In this document: one piece after another, positions 1 to 8,948 of the stretch
How positions within the stretch are numbered: the first letter of the stretch is position 1
How the letters are laid out: every line of letters begins with the position of its first letter
Source of the DNA: Oceanobacillus rekensis
GTDB lineage: Bacteria > Bacillota > Bacilli > Bacillales > Amphibacillaceae
DNA length: 64,000 nucleotides
Assembly: GCF_002153375.1 (NCBI RefSeq)
Contig: NZ_MTBQ01000004.1
Coordinates: forward strand, 124,001 to 188,000
Direction of reading: 5' to 3'
Notes under the pieces: model-generated
The model's database searches: none
What the model was told of the DNA's origin: nothing
Seen by the model: the letters and a program-made list of their open reading frames with translations, nothing else
Made by a program: the position numbers and the translations under genes

Positions 1-574
1 CAAGTTCCTGAAGATAACGCGCTTCTACAGAAAGCCCCAAATTATCAATTTGATTTCCAGCATCATTTATGTAATATTCACGTTCCACTTCAAATCCAGA
101 AGCTGTCAGTACATTACAAAGTACGTCACCAAAGGCCGCATTACGGGCATGTCCCAAGTGAAGATCACCAGTTGGATTTACCGAAACAAATTCAATTTGG
201 ACTCTCTCTCCATTACCACTATTTGTTTTACCGTAATCGTCTCCTGCTTGTAAAACAGTTGGGATAATTTCTCCAAGAAAATCATTTTTCATGAAAAAGT
301 TAATAAAACCAGGTCCAGCAATTTCCACTTTTTCAATGGATGCCTTGGACTGGTCCAGATTCGCTACGATATCATCTGCAATTTGGCGTGGAGCTTTCTT
401 TGCAATTCGTGCCAGTTGCATTGCAATATTTGAGGCAAAATCGCCATGTGCTTTATCTTTCGGTTTTTCTAGAATAATCGATGGCAGCTCTTCCTCTTTT
501 GCAAGCTTAGCCTTTATGACTGCAGCCCCGATTTCTTTTTTCAATGTAGTTTCTGTTTGTTCCAAAACGTTCAT
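1..574 (-). CDS. argS: Arginyl-tRNA synthetase (N-terminal part, cut by window edge)
   Basis: Class I aminoacyl-tRNA synthetase that charges tRNA-Arg in the cytoplasm. Only the first 191 codons are inside the window. Visible are the N-terminal additional domain typical of ArgRS (about residues 1-110) and the HxGH nucleotide-binding signature as HLGH at residues 139-142, in the family context [14 protein letters not shown]. The start ATG at 574 has a strong upstream GAGGAGGA and overlaps the stop of the ywiB-like gene by four bases (ATGA), so the two are probably translationally coupled. Identification is firm. Confidence 0.96.
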   Translation of the reverse strand, partial: MNVLEQTETTLKKEIGAAVIKAKLAKEEELPSIILEKPKDKAHGDFASNIAMQLARIAKKAPRQIADDIVANLDQSKASIEKVEIAGPGFINFFMKNDFLGEIIPTVLQAGDDYGKTNSGNGERVQIEFVSVNPTGDLHLGHARNAAFGDVLCNVLTASGFEVEREYYINDAGNQIDNLGLSVEARYLQEL

Positions 575-1011
575 TGATTTTCCTCCTCTTTATATGCCAG
601 CTCTAATGTATGTTTTCGTTTATCCTGTCCATTTAATTTAACCGTATAGTGAATCCCAAGACTACCTTCAATGGAATCCTCTGAACGGCTATAATCAATC
701 GATTCCGTAAATGTCTCCATATGTATCTTCCCATGTGGATGATGGTATATATTTTCCGTTATCTTTTCTGCTTTAAATTTCTGATTCATCATAACTGCAC
801 CAGATCGATTGATACTGACTTTATGTTGTTGGATAGTAATTAGATTTTTAATGATGGCACCATCGTCCAGCTTTTCTTCAAAAATCAATACATCCAATTC
901 CTTTTTTCGAAAGTAATTGCCTGATTGCTTCTGATCATTGTACTCCTTTTGACCATCATCATCAATAACGGTGCGGAGTTGTATCGTTACGTTCTTCTGG
1001 ATTTTATCCAT
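571..1011 (-). CDS. ywiB: DUF1934 / YwiB family beta-barrel protein
   Basis: 146-residue cytoplasmic protein of the DUF1934 (YwiB) family, which adopts a calycin-like beta-barrel and has no settled function. No signal peptide or membrane segment is visible. The segment reading [13 protein letters not shown] near residues 114-126 and the alternating hydrophobic pattern fit the family. An AGAGGTG ribosome binding site precedes the ATG at 1011. It lies directly upstream of argS with a 4-base overlap, the same pairing as in B. subtilis, so it is presumably cotranscribed with argS. The role is not inferable from sequence. Confidence 0.85.
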   Translation of the reverse strand: MDKIQKNVTIQLRTVIDDDGQKEYNDQKQSGNYFRKKELDVLIFEEKLDDGAIIKNLITIQQHKVSINRSGAVMMNQKFKAEKITENIYHHPHGKIHMETFTESIDYSRSEDSIEGSLGIHYTVKLNGQDKRKHTLELAYKEEENQ

Positions 1012-1202
1012 CCTATCGCACCTCTAAACTAATGAAAATTTTATAATGTCCCTATTATAGCGATAAATGGTTGTGTTAATCAATATTTATATTTTTTACG
1101 TTCAAATTGCAAACGTATAGAAATTACCGCTTTTAAGTTTATAACCACCGTCACTATCCCATAATGGAGAATACAAACATCTTTATATTGGAGATTATAC
1201 TT

Positions 1203-3230
1203 ATGCGACTTTGGCCCAAAAAGCTCATTTATAAAATTATCTTATCACTGGTTGCCACAGGGATTCTTTCTTTTGCTGTAATCTACTTAGCTGCATTTCT
1301 TATGGGACCACCTAAACTTGTTGGCGAGCAGGCGACGATTATCTATGATCAGCAAGGTGAAATTATTGGTGAGGAACGTGGCACCCATACGAAGCACTGG
1401 CTTTCATTAGATGAAATACCACCGATTGTCGCCGATGCGGCCATAGCGATAGAGGATCAGCATTTTTTTGATCATCATGGCTTTGATTACAAACGAATCG
1501 GCGCCGCTGTGCTTGAAAATATTACGAGCGCATCTTTAAAGGAAGGTGCAAGTACATTGACACAGCAATATGCTAGAAATTTATTTTTATCTCCAGAAAA
1601 AACTTGGACACGGAAGATGAAAGAAGCCTTTTATACGGTCCGACTGGAGATGTTTTATTCCAAAGAGGAAATTCTTGAAGGCTATTTAAATACAATTTAC
1701 TACGGACATGGTGCCTATGGCATTGAATCAGCGAGTAACTACTTTTTCAATAAATCGGTCACAGATTTATCGTTGGCTGAAGTAGCAATGCTTACCGGGA
1801 TTCCAAAAGGGCCTACCTATTATTCCCCATTAAATGATGAGGATAACGCAAAGGAACGGCAACAACTTATTTTACAAAATCTTGTCCAGAAAAAGATTAT
1901 TTCAAAAAAAGAACAAACAGCTGCTTTACAAGTTGAGCTTACTTATTCAGTTACCCAGGAAAGCCCCGAGATAGCACCGTTTTTTCAGGATGTGGTATTA
2001 CAGGAAGCTTCGAGTCTGCTAAAGCTTGATCCAAGTGACATAAAAACCGGGGGCTATCAAATCCACACCACCCTGAATCGTAACCTACAACAACAGCTAG
2101 AAGATAAAACAAGCGAAACTATTAATGATAAGAGCGAGATTGAAACCGCAGCAATTTCCATGGATCCACATACTGGAGCGGTTTTAGCGATGGTTGGCGG
2201 CAGAGATTATAGGCAAAGCACTTATAATCGGGCCATCGATGCAAAACGAATGCCTGGGTCCACCTTTAAGCCATTTTTGTATTATGCTGCATTACACCAT
2301 GGCTACACGGCAAGTACTCAACTAATGAGCAAACCGACCACTTTTGAAATGGAAAACGGGGAAGTCTATCAGCCAAGTAATTTCAATGGCTATTATGCCA
2401 ATGAACCGATCACCTTGGCACAGGCACTTGCTTTATCAGATAATATTTACGCTGTGAAAACAAATATGTATCTTGGAACAGAAAAATTAACCAAGACTGC
2501 AGAACAATTTGGATTAAATGGGGATTTCCCTGCCGTTCCTTCCCTCGCGCTTGGAACAGCATCTGTTTCGGTTGAGGCGATGACTGCTGCATATGGCATG
2601 TTAGCAAATGGGGGTAAGGAAGTCGATACCTATACGATTGGAAAAATTACTGACCGACATGGAAAAGACGTTTACGAAAGAGAACGGGATCGTTCCGAGC
2701 AAATACTCGATCCTAAAAAGACATTTATTTTAACCCATTTAATGACCGGAATGTTTGATAAAGAACTGAATGGCTATACCTCTGTAACAGGTTCTCGGAT
2801 TGCAAGTAAACTGACAAAGCTTTATGCTGGAAAATCCGGTTCAACAAATTCCGACAGCTGGATGATCGGTTACAGCCCCTCCAACGTCACCGGAGTATGG
2901 ACAGGATACGATGACAACCGCAACATGGAGGTTGTTTCCGAATCTGCCTATGCAAAAGAAATTTGGGCAACATTTATGGAAGCAGCACACGCGGGAGAAC
3001 CCCAAGATGTATTTGCCATGCCTTCTGGTATTGTTGGCATTCCCATTGACCCAGCAACAGGCAAAATTGCCACTCCTGATTGCGGGAATAGCAGAGTGAT
3101 GTATTACGAAAAAGGCACAGAACCACGGAGCTATTGTACCGATCATAATACTTTAGAGAAAGATATGGAGTATATTGAGGATACCGAGGAAAAAGGCGTT
3201 TTTGAACGATGGTTTGACGCGTTTTTCTAA
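1203..3230 (+). CDS. pbpG: Class A penicillin-binding protein (PbpG/PBP2d type)
   Basis: Bifunctional peptidoglycan synthase, about 675 residues, close to the 690 of B. subtilis PbpG. There is one N-terminal membrane anchor (about residues 10-35). The GT51 glycosyltransferase domain carries EDQHFF (84-89, catalytic Glu) and TLTQQ (about 118-122). The transpeptidase domain has SxxK as STFK (353-356), SDN (412-414) and KSG (544-546). The start at 1203 is preferred over an ATG at 1164 because TTGGAG lies 9 nt upstream of 1203 and nothing similar precedes 1164. The neighbouring ywhD matches the pbpG locus of B. subtilis, where the protein acts in spore wall synthesis; a spore role here is inference. 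Confidence 0.9.
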   Translation: MRLWPKKLIYKIILSLVATGILSFAVIYLAAFLMGPPKLVGEQATIIYDQQGEIIGEERGTHTKHWLSLDEIPPIVADAAIAIEDQHFFDHHGFDYKRIGAAVLENITSASLKEGASTLTQQYARNLFLSPEKTWTRKMKEAFYTVRLEMFYSKEEILEGYLNTIYYGHGAYGIESASNYFFNKSVTDLSLAEVAMLTGIPKGPTYYSPLNDEDNAKERQQLILQNLVQKKIISKKEQTAALQVELTYSVTQESPEIAPFFQDVVLQEASSLLKLDPSDIKTGGYQIHTTLNRNLQQQLEDKTSETINDKSEIETAAISMDPHTGAVLAMVGGRDYRQSTYNRAIDAKRMPGSTFKPFLYYAALHHGYTASTQLMSKPTTFEMENGEVYQPSNFNGYYANEPITLAQALALSDNIYAVKTNMYLGTEKLTKTAEQFGLNGDFPAVPSLALGTASVSVEAMTAAYGMLANGGKEVDTYTIGKITDRHGKDVYERERDRSEQILDPKKTFILTHLMTGMFDKELNGYTSVTGSRIASKLTKLYAGKSGSTNSDSWMIGYSPSNVTGVWTGYDDNRNMEVVSESAYAKEIWATFMEAAHAGEPQDVFAMPSGIVGIPIDPATGKIATPDCGNSRVMYYEKGTEPRSYCTDHNTLEKDMEYIEDTEEKGVFERWFDAFF

Positions 3231-3450
3231 AACCCCGTTGATTTAATGTTTGGCACTGCCGTTACTCGTCTAACGAAATGCATTGTGACTCCGCATTGCT
3301 CGTACCATCAAAATGCATTGTTGTAATTTATTCCATAAGATTTATATAATTCGTTGTAACTGTTGGTTGATTACCAAAGATGTGTGCCATTCCTTTATAA
3401 TCATTGAAGCAGAGATGAATTGTGACTTGAAATAAGAAACTTCGGCGACC
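3231..3450. repeat. pbpG-distal spacer with two inverted GAGYAA motifs
   Basis: No gene is visible. Between 3254 and 3318 two imperfect tandem copies of a motif read, on the minus strand, as ATGCATTTcGTtaGACGAGTAA and ATGCATTTtGaTGgtACGAGCAA. Related copies (core CTTTTCGGTGGGAYGAGYAA) lie at about 3800-3830, 46136-46170, 57698-57733 and 57735-57765, near the right end of the composite palindromic elements. This makes the spacer probably part of, or a scar from, that element family. Confidence 0.5.
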
Positions 3451-3835
3451 GCTCTGGGAAATACACTTGGCTTTTCCATGGGCGGCTGGTGAGCCCCTTC
3501 ATGCTGTCGCATTTCAGGGTCTCACCTATGCCTCTCTTCCCATAGGAGTCTCCGTATATTTCCCAGAGCTGGTAAGAAAGTTGCTAACAATTGCAATACC
3601 TGCTAATAGCAAAGATAGCAACACACAACTTCACCAGTCCGGCATCGCTGTGGGCGGTGATTCCTGCTTAGAAAAGCACGTGTCCGAAGACCAGAAGTGT
3701 GATTTCTCTTCAGGGCTGAGGCCGTGCCCTAAGGTCCGCATCCGCCCACAGCGATGCCGGACGGCGGCAACGGCACTCATCTTTGGTAATCCTAAAGCAA
3801 CAGTCTTTTCAGTGGGTTGAGCAGTGTAGTTTGCT
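3415..3835 (+). repeat. Composite palindromic element, copy A
   Basis: Full copy. Palindrome 1 spans 3451-3569, with ends GCTCTGGGAAATACAC and the inverted GTATATTTCCCAGAGC and an inner GGTGAG/CTCACC pair. A 67-nt linker follows. Palindrome 2 spans 3637-3762, with ends GTCCGGCATCGCTGTGGGCGG-like and the perfect inverse, and a central block containing CACGTGTCCGAAGACC. The flank before palindrome 1 (AAACTTCGGCGACC) and after palindrome 2 (ACGGCGG..) recur in the other copies. Open frames crossing it follow repeat structure and are not genes. Confidence 0.85.
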
Positions 3836-3902
3836 AATTATTACCAACCTGCAGAGTAACAGTAATCGCATTCTACTAGGAAACCCTCCTTCTAAAAAAA
3901 GC

Positions 3903-3960
3903 AAAAAAATAGCCAACTTTCAGTATAAGTCCGTCTTATCTGATCGTTGGCTATTTTTTT
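3903..3960. terminator. Bidirectional terminator-like hairpin
   Basis: A 15-bp perfect stem, AAAAAAATAGCCAAC (3903-3917) with GTTGGCTATTTTTTT (3946-3960), with a 28-nt loop and T-runs on both strands. It could end transcripts from either side of the pbpG-ywhD gap. Confidence 0.75.
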
Positions 3961-4102
3961 GTCCTAGCAAACATGAGTTAGTCCATGTATCCATAGTTTA
4001 CAAATTTTTGAAGAAAAGCACAAGAATTTCGGAAAAGATTCACTATTCGGTCACAAATTTGCCATTTTTTTAAGAACAATAAACGTGTCCATTTATAATA
4101 GA

Positions 4103-4621
4103 TTAAACGTTTAGCGCATCTTTCAGTTCTTCGGTTGAGTTATTCCACATATCTTCATTAAAATCGATAAGGAAATCTTTCAATAGCTTTTTGGATTGTT
4201 CATCCATATGCTCCACAATAATTTTTCCCTTCAGTGACTTTTCCATATGTGTGACATGCTGCGCCATTGACTTATATGCTCGCTTAATTTCACGATCAAT
4301 ACGCATTTCACTGCCTGCAACTCCACCATAATATGGACCGTTCTCTCCACGCTCCACGTTTACCCAGACGATCCAGTACAATTTACCATTGGGCACTTCA
4401 TTTTTATCTTGAATCCATTTCACACGACGTTCAACTTCACTGCGGGCATGCATGGCAGCCATATCGACATATGCTGTATTCTCATTTGGGTCGACAATGA
4501 CCGATGACATGTTTTCCAGGCTGACTGTACCAGCGCCATAGCCACCATGACCATCGGTGGAGTCATCTTTAATAATCGTAAAGGTATTCTTCTTTTTATT
4601 TGAAGATTGATCTGAACTCAT
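4103..4621 (-). CDS. ywhD: YwhD family protein
   Basis: 172-residue soluble protein of the YwhD family, conserved beside pbpG in Bacillaceae and of unknown biochemical role. Visible conserved stretch: GHGGYGAGTVSLENMSSVIVD (about residues 24-44) followed by charged helices. There is no signal peptide. The start ATG at 4621 follows GAAGGAGG. It is separated from the ywgA-ywfO pair by about 130 nt, so it may have its own promoter. Naming rests on sequence resemblance plus synteny; no function is claimed. Confidence 0.85.
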   Translation of the reverse strand: MSSDQSSNKKKNTFTIIKDDSTDGHGGYGAGTVSLENMSSVIVDPNENTAYVDMAAMHARSEVERRVKWIQDKNEVPNGKLYWIVWVNVERGENGPYYGGVAGSEMRIDREIKRAYKSMAQHVTHMEKSLKGKIIVEHMDEQSKKLLKDFLIDFNEDMWNNSTEELKDALNV

Positions 4622-4753
4622 TGTAGAACCTCCTTCTATTTTTACTAACTAATGCGTGTTCAGAAAAGGAACCGTTTATTATTTAGTGTCTTGCCTGAAC
4701 TCTCCTTATTATTTATTGTAGCATAGGTGATTCAGGCCTTTAAGCTATTTGCT

Positions 4754-5248
4754 TTACTGCTTTAACTTCGCAATAAAGGTAACAGCTTCGTCTATTTCTT
4801 TATCACTAAATTTTTGCTTTGGCTTTACCGTATGGACTTTTTCGATATTTTCTTGCAATGGCAGGTCATCGAAAAAGAACATCGTTGAAACAAGTTCCAG
4901 GAATCGCGAGCTCTTAGCCTGGAGCATGTCCACTTTCGAGGTCATATCCGGCATATCCAATGAGAATTGTTGCAGGAAATCTTCCCCGGCCGAAGTTATT
5001 TGATAATTATATTGATAATAATTACTTTTATCCTCTTTTTCCTCCAGTAAAAACCCAAGATTGCAAAGCTCTTCAACTCGCAGTGTCAGCTCTTCTGAAT
5101 ATGGACCATAGAAATGGAACTGGTATTTTTCTTCAAAAGGGAGATTGCATTTTTGCAAAATATAGATCATTTTCTGCAGCTTCTTACGTCCGGTTACCAT
5201 ATTGGTCACTGAAAAAAACTGCATTATTTTAGCATGATTATTCAACAT
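4754..5248 (-). CDS. ywgA: YwgA family protein
   Basis: 164-residue YwgA family protein resembling winged-helix style small proteins. It contains the family-typical GRKKLQKMIYILQK (about residues 20-33) and FHFYGPYSEELTLRVEELCNLGF (43-65). The start is set at 5248, where AAGGAGCGAAAGAAG precedes the ATG; a longer frame back to 5305 would lie wholly inside ywfO. The start overlaps the end of ywfO by 11 bases, so the two are coupled. It probably forms an operon with the HD-domain gene. Function unknown. Confidence 0.85.
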   Translation of the reverse strand: MLNNHAKIMQFFSVTNMVTGRKKLQKMIYILQKCNLPFEEKYQFHFYGPYSEELTLRVEELCNLGFLLEEKEDKSNYYQYNYQITSAGEDFLQQFSLDMPDMTSKVDMLQAKSSRFLELVSTMFFFDDLPLQENIEKVHTVKPKQKFSDKEIDEAVTFIAKLKQ

Positions 5249-6557
5249 CTTCTTTCGCTCCTTGCCCGTACAATATTTCTTTAATGCGTTTTTTAACTGC
5301 TTCATCTGTTAATTCATTCAACCTGTCTTTTGGAAAATATAGTTTATGGTCTGTTCTCTTTTTACCCGAAATAGCCTCAACAATATCCGAATGTCTGGAA
5401 AGTTCTTTTAAACTCTCGTCTGGCATTAATAGATTGATTGGTAAGCGCTCCTCCTCTTCACCTGGACGATAGAAATCATAGGGAAGATCTGAGGAAGAAT
5501 CGACGACAAGATAATATTCCGGATCAATTCCGGCCTGTTGGAAAAGCTCATAAAGCTCCGCCCAATCATCCATTTGCAGATTCGGATTAAATTCAGCATA
5601 TTTAAACAGGCGTCTATTCATAAATCGTTCACATAAATCACTTAGGATTTCATCATCTTCCTCTTGCCACAATTGGAAATAATAATGGACAATCATCTCA
5701 TCCAACTTCAGATAATCAGAAAGATCGACTTCCCCTTCAAAAAAGGAAACAAAATGTGTTGGTTTCAGTTTAAACGTATAGTCTCTCATCTCGTATAGTA
5801 CTTTTGCCCTATGGAGAATCTTGGATAGAATCACTTCCGCACTCCTTGTTACTGGGTGGAAATAAACCTGCCAGTACATTTGGTAGCGACTCATAATATA
5901 ATCTTCAACGGCATGCATTCCGGTTGATTTAATGACGACCTGATCATCAATTGGCCGCATGACCCTCAAGATTCGTTCCATATCGAAATGACCATAGCTG
6001 ACACCAGTAAAATATGCGTCACGCTGCAAATAATCCATTCGGTCTGCATCGATCTGGCTGGAAATTAAACTGACTACCAGCTTGTCTTCATAAGTTTTTG
6101 CTATTGTATCGGCAACCTTTTGGGAAAACCCTGGGCTGACGCGTTCAAGAATTTCATTTACTTTCGTGTTTCCAATTACAATTTGTTGGGTAAAATATTC
6201 ATGATCCAGTTTGAATACTTTTTCAAAAGAATGGGAAAATGGTCCATGACCCAAATCATGCAGTAATGCTGCACAAAGACAAAGCAATCGTTCATCTTCA
6301 TTCCAATGTTTTCGGTCATGGAAATTATTAATAATCCGGCGTACAATTTCATACACCCCAAGCGAGTGATTGAAACGACTGTGCTCAGCACCGTGGAAGG
6401 TCAGATTTGTTATACCAAGCTGCTTAATGCGGCGCAACCGCTGGAATTCAGGTGCTGCAATCAAATCCCATATCACTCGATCTCTCACATGTACATAACG
6501 GTGTACAGGGTCTTTAAATACCTTCTCTTCCGATAGTTTCTCATCTTTATATGCCAT
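5238..6557 (-). CDS. ywfO: HD-domain phosphohydrolase YwfO
   Basis: 439-residue HD superfamily metal-dependent phosphohydrolase, near the 433 residues of the B. subtilis protein and distantly related to dNTP triphosphohydrolases. The metal-binding pattern is visible as HSRFNHSLGV (first His) and HDLGHGPFSHSFE (the HD doublet and following His). The N-terminus starting MAYKDEKL followed by KVFKDPVHRYVHVRD is typical. The start is placed at the ATG at 6557; an alternative TTG at 6587 lacks a better ribosome binding site. The physiological substrate is not established for this family. Confidence 0.88.
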   Translation of the reverse strand: MAYKDEKLSEEKVFKDPVHRYVHVRDRVIWDLIAAPEFQRLRRIKQLGITNLTFHGAEHSRFNHSLGVYEIVRRIINNFHDRKHWNEDERLLCLCAALLHDLGHGPFSHSFEKVFKLDHEYFTQQIVIGNTKVNEILERVSPGFSQKVADTIAKTYEDKLVVSLISSQIDADRMDYLQRDAYFTGVSYGHFDMERILRVMRPIDDQVVIKSTGMHAVEDYIMSRYQMYWQVYFHPVTRSAEVILSKILHRAKVLYEMRDYTFKLKPTHFVSFFEGEVDLSDYLKLDEMIVHYYFQLWQEEDDEILSDLCERFMNRRLFKYAEFNPNLQMDDWAELYELFQQAGIDPEYYLVVDSSSDLPYDFYRPGEEEERLPINLLMPDESLKELSRHSDIVEAISGKKRTDHKLYFPKDRLNELTDEAVKKRIKEILYGQGAKEDVE

Positions 6558-6641
6558 TTCATTTCCCCATCCGATCTTTTTCGACAATTTTAGTTTATTA
6601 TATAATAGATCAACAAGGGTTTAAAGAGTAAGGAGGCAATT

Positions 6642-7496
6642 ATGAAAAACTGGAAAGACATTATTAGTCATACGACCTTCCGATATATCGACCATTCTGA
6701 AGAAAGGAATTTCCATAAAAAATCCTATACAGCCCTGACATCATTTGCTGTCGATGATGCCTTAGCAATGTCTGTCAGCAATGGAGATTCCCCACCAGCA
6801 ATACGACTTTGGGTACATCCACCAACAATTGTACTTGGTATTCCGGATGCCAGACTTCCCTTTTTGGAAGAAGGTGTAAACTATTTGACAGATCTTGACT
6901 ACCATGTCGTTGTAAGAAACTCCGGTGGTCTTGCAGTTGCACTTGATCGTGGCGTTCTGAATCTCTCACTCGTTATTCCAGGTGTCCATCATCTCTCCAT
7001 CCAGGACTGCTATGAAGCTATGGTAAGCTTTGTCCAATATATGCTGCGCGATCTGACAGATGAAATCGTTGCCTATGAGATTGTTGGTTCCTATTGTCCA
7101 GGTGATTATGACTTGAGCATTGGTGGCAAAAAGTTTGCAGGTATTTCCCAGCGGCGGGTGAAAGATGGTGCATCCATCCAAATCTATCTCGATGTAGAAG
7201 GAAACAGTAAGGAAAGGGCATCTGTCATTCGCCATTTTTATGAGCTTAGCAAAAAGAATGAAGCAACAAAATTTGATTACCCGACAATTGAACCCGCTGT
7301 GATGGCATCCCTCTCTGAATTGCTCGGTGTGCAACTGACTGTTGATGCGATGAAAGAAAGAGTCCTTGCCGCGCTCGTTGATTTTAGTGAGGAAATCGTT
7401 CGTACGGAGTTTTCCGATGCTGAACTTGCTGTATTTGAAAAAAGATATGTTCAGATGATAAAACGGAATGAGACGGTAGCATTGATGCAAAAGTGA
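6642..7496 (+). CDS. lipL: Octanoyl-[GcvH]:protein N-octanoyltransferase
   Basis: 284-residue amidotransferase of the lipoate-protein ligase fold. It moves octanoyl groups from GcvH to E2 subunits in the B. subtilis-type lipoate pathway. Features: RNSGGLAVA (residues 92-100), the catalytic Cys in GSYCPGDYDLS (Cys152, corresponding to Cys150 of B. subtilis LipL) and GGKKFAGISQRR (161-172) for the acyl-binding site. An AAGGAGG-like site precedes the ATG. It is divergent from ywfO and convergent with pta, as in the ywfL-pta region of B. subtilis. A periodic repeat array starts 7 bases after its stop. Confidence 0.92.
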   Translation: MKNWKDIISHTTFRYIDHSEERNFHKKSYTALTSFAVDDALAMSVSNGDSPPAIRLWVHPPTIVLGIPDARLPFLEEGVNYLTDLDYHVVVRNSGGLAVALDRGVLNLSLVIPGVHHLSIQDCYEAMVSFVQYMLRDLTDEIVAYEIVGSYCPGDYDLSIGGKKFAGISQRRVKDGASIQIYLDVEGNSKERASVIRHFYELSKKNEATKFDYPTIEPAVMASLSELLGVQLTVDAMKERVLAALVDFSEEIVRTEFSDAELAVFEKRYVQMIKRNETVALMQK

Positions 7497-7498
7497 GC

Positions 7499-7612
7499 GA
7501 TTCGCGAAAATAAAGCTAAAAGCGCGGAATAACAGGAAAATTCGCGGATTAATTTCCTCATTCGCGGAATTATGATGCAAATCCGCGGATAAACTCACAA
7601 TATTCGCGGAAT
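7499..7612 (+). repeat. Six-copy 20-21 bp phased CGCGG array
   Basis: The core TTCGCGGA (variants TTCGCGAA, GCGCGGA, TCCGCGGA) recurs with CGCG starting at 7503, 7523, 7543, 7563, 7584 and 7605, that is, spacings of 20, 20, 20, 21 and 21. The 11-12 nt between cores are A/T-rich and not conserved. It begins directly after the lipL stop. A sister array of six copies in the opposite orientation is at 37104-37214. Confidence 0.85.
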
Positions 7613-7646
7613 CCCGTCCGCCGTCCGCCCACTTTACAAAAATAAA

Positions 7647-7677
7647 AGATCCTGCATCACATAAGATGCAGGATCTT
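7647..7677 (-). terminator. Terminator for pta
   Basis: Stem AGATCCTGCATC / GATGCAGGATCT with a 6-nt loop. On the minus strand it is followed by a T-rich tract, immediately after the pta stop. Confidence 0.85.
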
Positions 7678-7683
7678 CACTTG

Positions 7684-8661
7684 TTATTCAGCTACTGCCT
7701 GTGCAGCTGTAATCAATGCTAAATTATATACGTCTTCTGAGCTGCAGCCACGAGAAAGATCGTTAACAGGTTTGTTCAATCCCTGTAAAATTGGCCCAAC
7801 TGCTTCAAATCCACCTAGACGTTGTGCAATTTTATAACCAATATTTCCTGCTTCGAGACTTGGGAAAACAAATACGTTCGCATCCCCTTTAATCTCAGAA
7901 TCGGGAGATTTTTTCGCGGCAACACTAGGTACAAATGCAGCATCGAATTGGAATTCCCCATCAATAACTAGCGAAGAATCTTTTTCTTTTGCAATTTGCA
8001 ATGCTTCTACAACTCTTTCCGTTTCTTCTGATTTCGCGGATCCCTTTGTAGAAAAACTTAGCATCGCTACACGTGGATCAACATCAAAGAGTTTGGCTGT
8101 CACTGCACTTTCAACAGCGATTTCTGCAAGATCTTGACTATCTGGCGCAATGTTAATTGCACAATCGGCAAAGACATACTTTTCATCACCACGTACCATC
8201 ACAAATACGCCAGATGTTTTTTTGATACCTTCTTTTGTCTTAATGATCTGTAATGCTGGACGTACTGTGTCTGCAGTCGAGTGTGCCGCACCACTTACAA
8301 GTCCATCGGCTTTATTCATATATACGAGCATCGTCCCAAAATAGTTCTCATCAAGCAAGATTTTACGTGCATCTTCTTCTGTCGCTTTCCCTTTACGGCG
8401 CTCAACAAATGCTTGAACTATTGTCTCAAATTCTGCGTATTGATTTGGATCAAGAATCGTGCAGGAAGATATATTGACATCAATTTCTTCTGCCTTCTGA
8501 TTTATACTATCTTCGTTTCCGATCAATACTGGTGTAACAACCCCTGCAGAAGCCAGCTGACTTGCTGCTGTCAGAATGCGCTCATCAAGACCTTCCGGAA
8601 AAACTATTTTCTTATTTGAAGACGATACTTTATCTGTTAACTGATCAAATAATGTGCTCAC
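7684..8661 (-). CDS. pta: Phosphate acetyltransferase
   Basis: 325-residue phosphotransacetylase interconverting acetyl-CoA and acetyl phosphate in overflow metabolism. It matches the short, single-domain Bacillus Pta (323 aa). Diagnostic stretches are KIVFPEGLDERIL near the N-terminus, LDENYFGTMLVYMNKADGLVSGAAHSTADTVRPALQ (about residues 105-140) and GNIGYKIAQRLGGFEAVGPILQGL with KPVNDLSRGCS at the C-terminus. GGAGGTTTTTTTG-type ribosome binding site. Monocistronic, with its own terminator. The gap to hemQ (8662-8948) holds both upstream regions. Confidence 0.96.
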   Translation of the reverse strand: MSTLFDQLTDKVSSSNKKIVFPEGLDERILTAASQLASAGVVTPVLIGNEDSINQKAEEIDVNISSCTILDPNQYAEFETIVQAFVERRKGKATEEDARKILLDENYFGTMLVYMNKADGLVSGAAHSTADTVRPALQIIKTKEGIKKTSGVFVMVRGDEKYVFADCAINIAPDSQDLAEIAVESAVTAKLFDVDPRVAMLSFSTKGSAKSEETERVVEALQIAKEKDSSLVIDGEFQFDAAFVPSVAAKKSPDSEIKGDANVFVFPSLEAGNIGYKIAQRLGGFEAVGPILQGLNKPVNDLSRGCSSEDVYNLALITAAQAVAE

Positions 8662-8948
8662 AAAAAAACCTCCATCTTAAAATTAAACATCTACATCCAT
8701 CTCATCATAAATGATTTCTATTGATATTTAAAGAATTGCACGCTAGTATTTTACATATTTTGACAAAGATTCGACAAAGATATAAATACGAAAGACTTGC
8801 CACCCTTTCATATGATTAGAATACCCAAAATGTGCTATAGTAAAAACATACAAGTTATTTTTCTATATGGGCGGTTGTTCAAAATATCACGATAGCAAAT
8901 TTAACCCCACGTTTTGAACATATCGTCTAATTGAAGGAGTGAATGAAT

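Noticed and set aside
3467-3820. 117-codon open frame
   Set aside because: It lies entirely inside the composite palindromic element; the pattern follows inverted repeats, not codon use.
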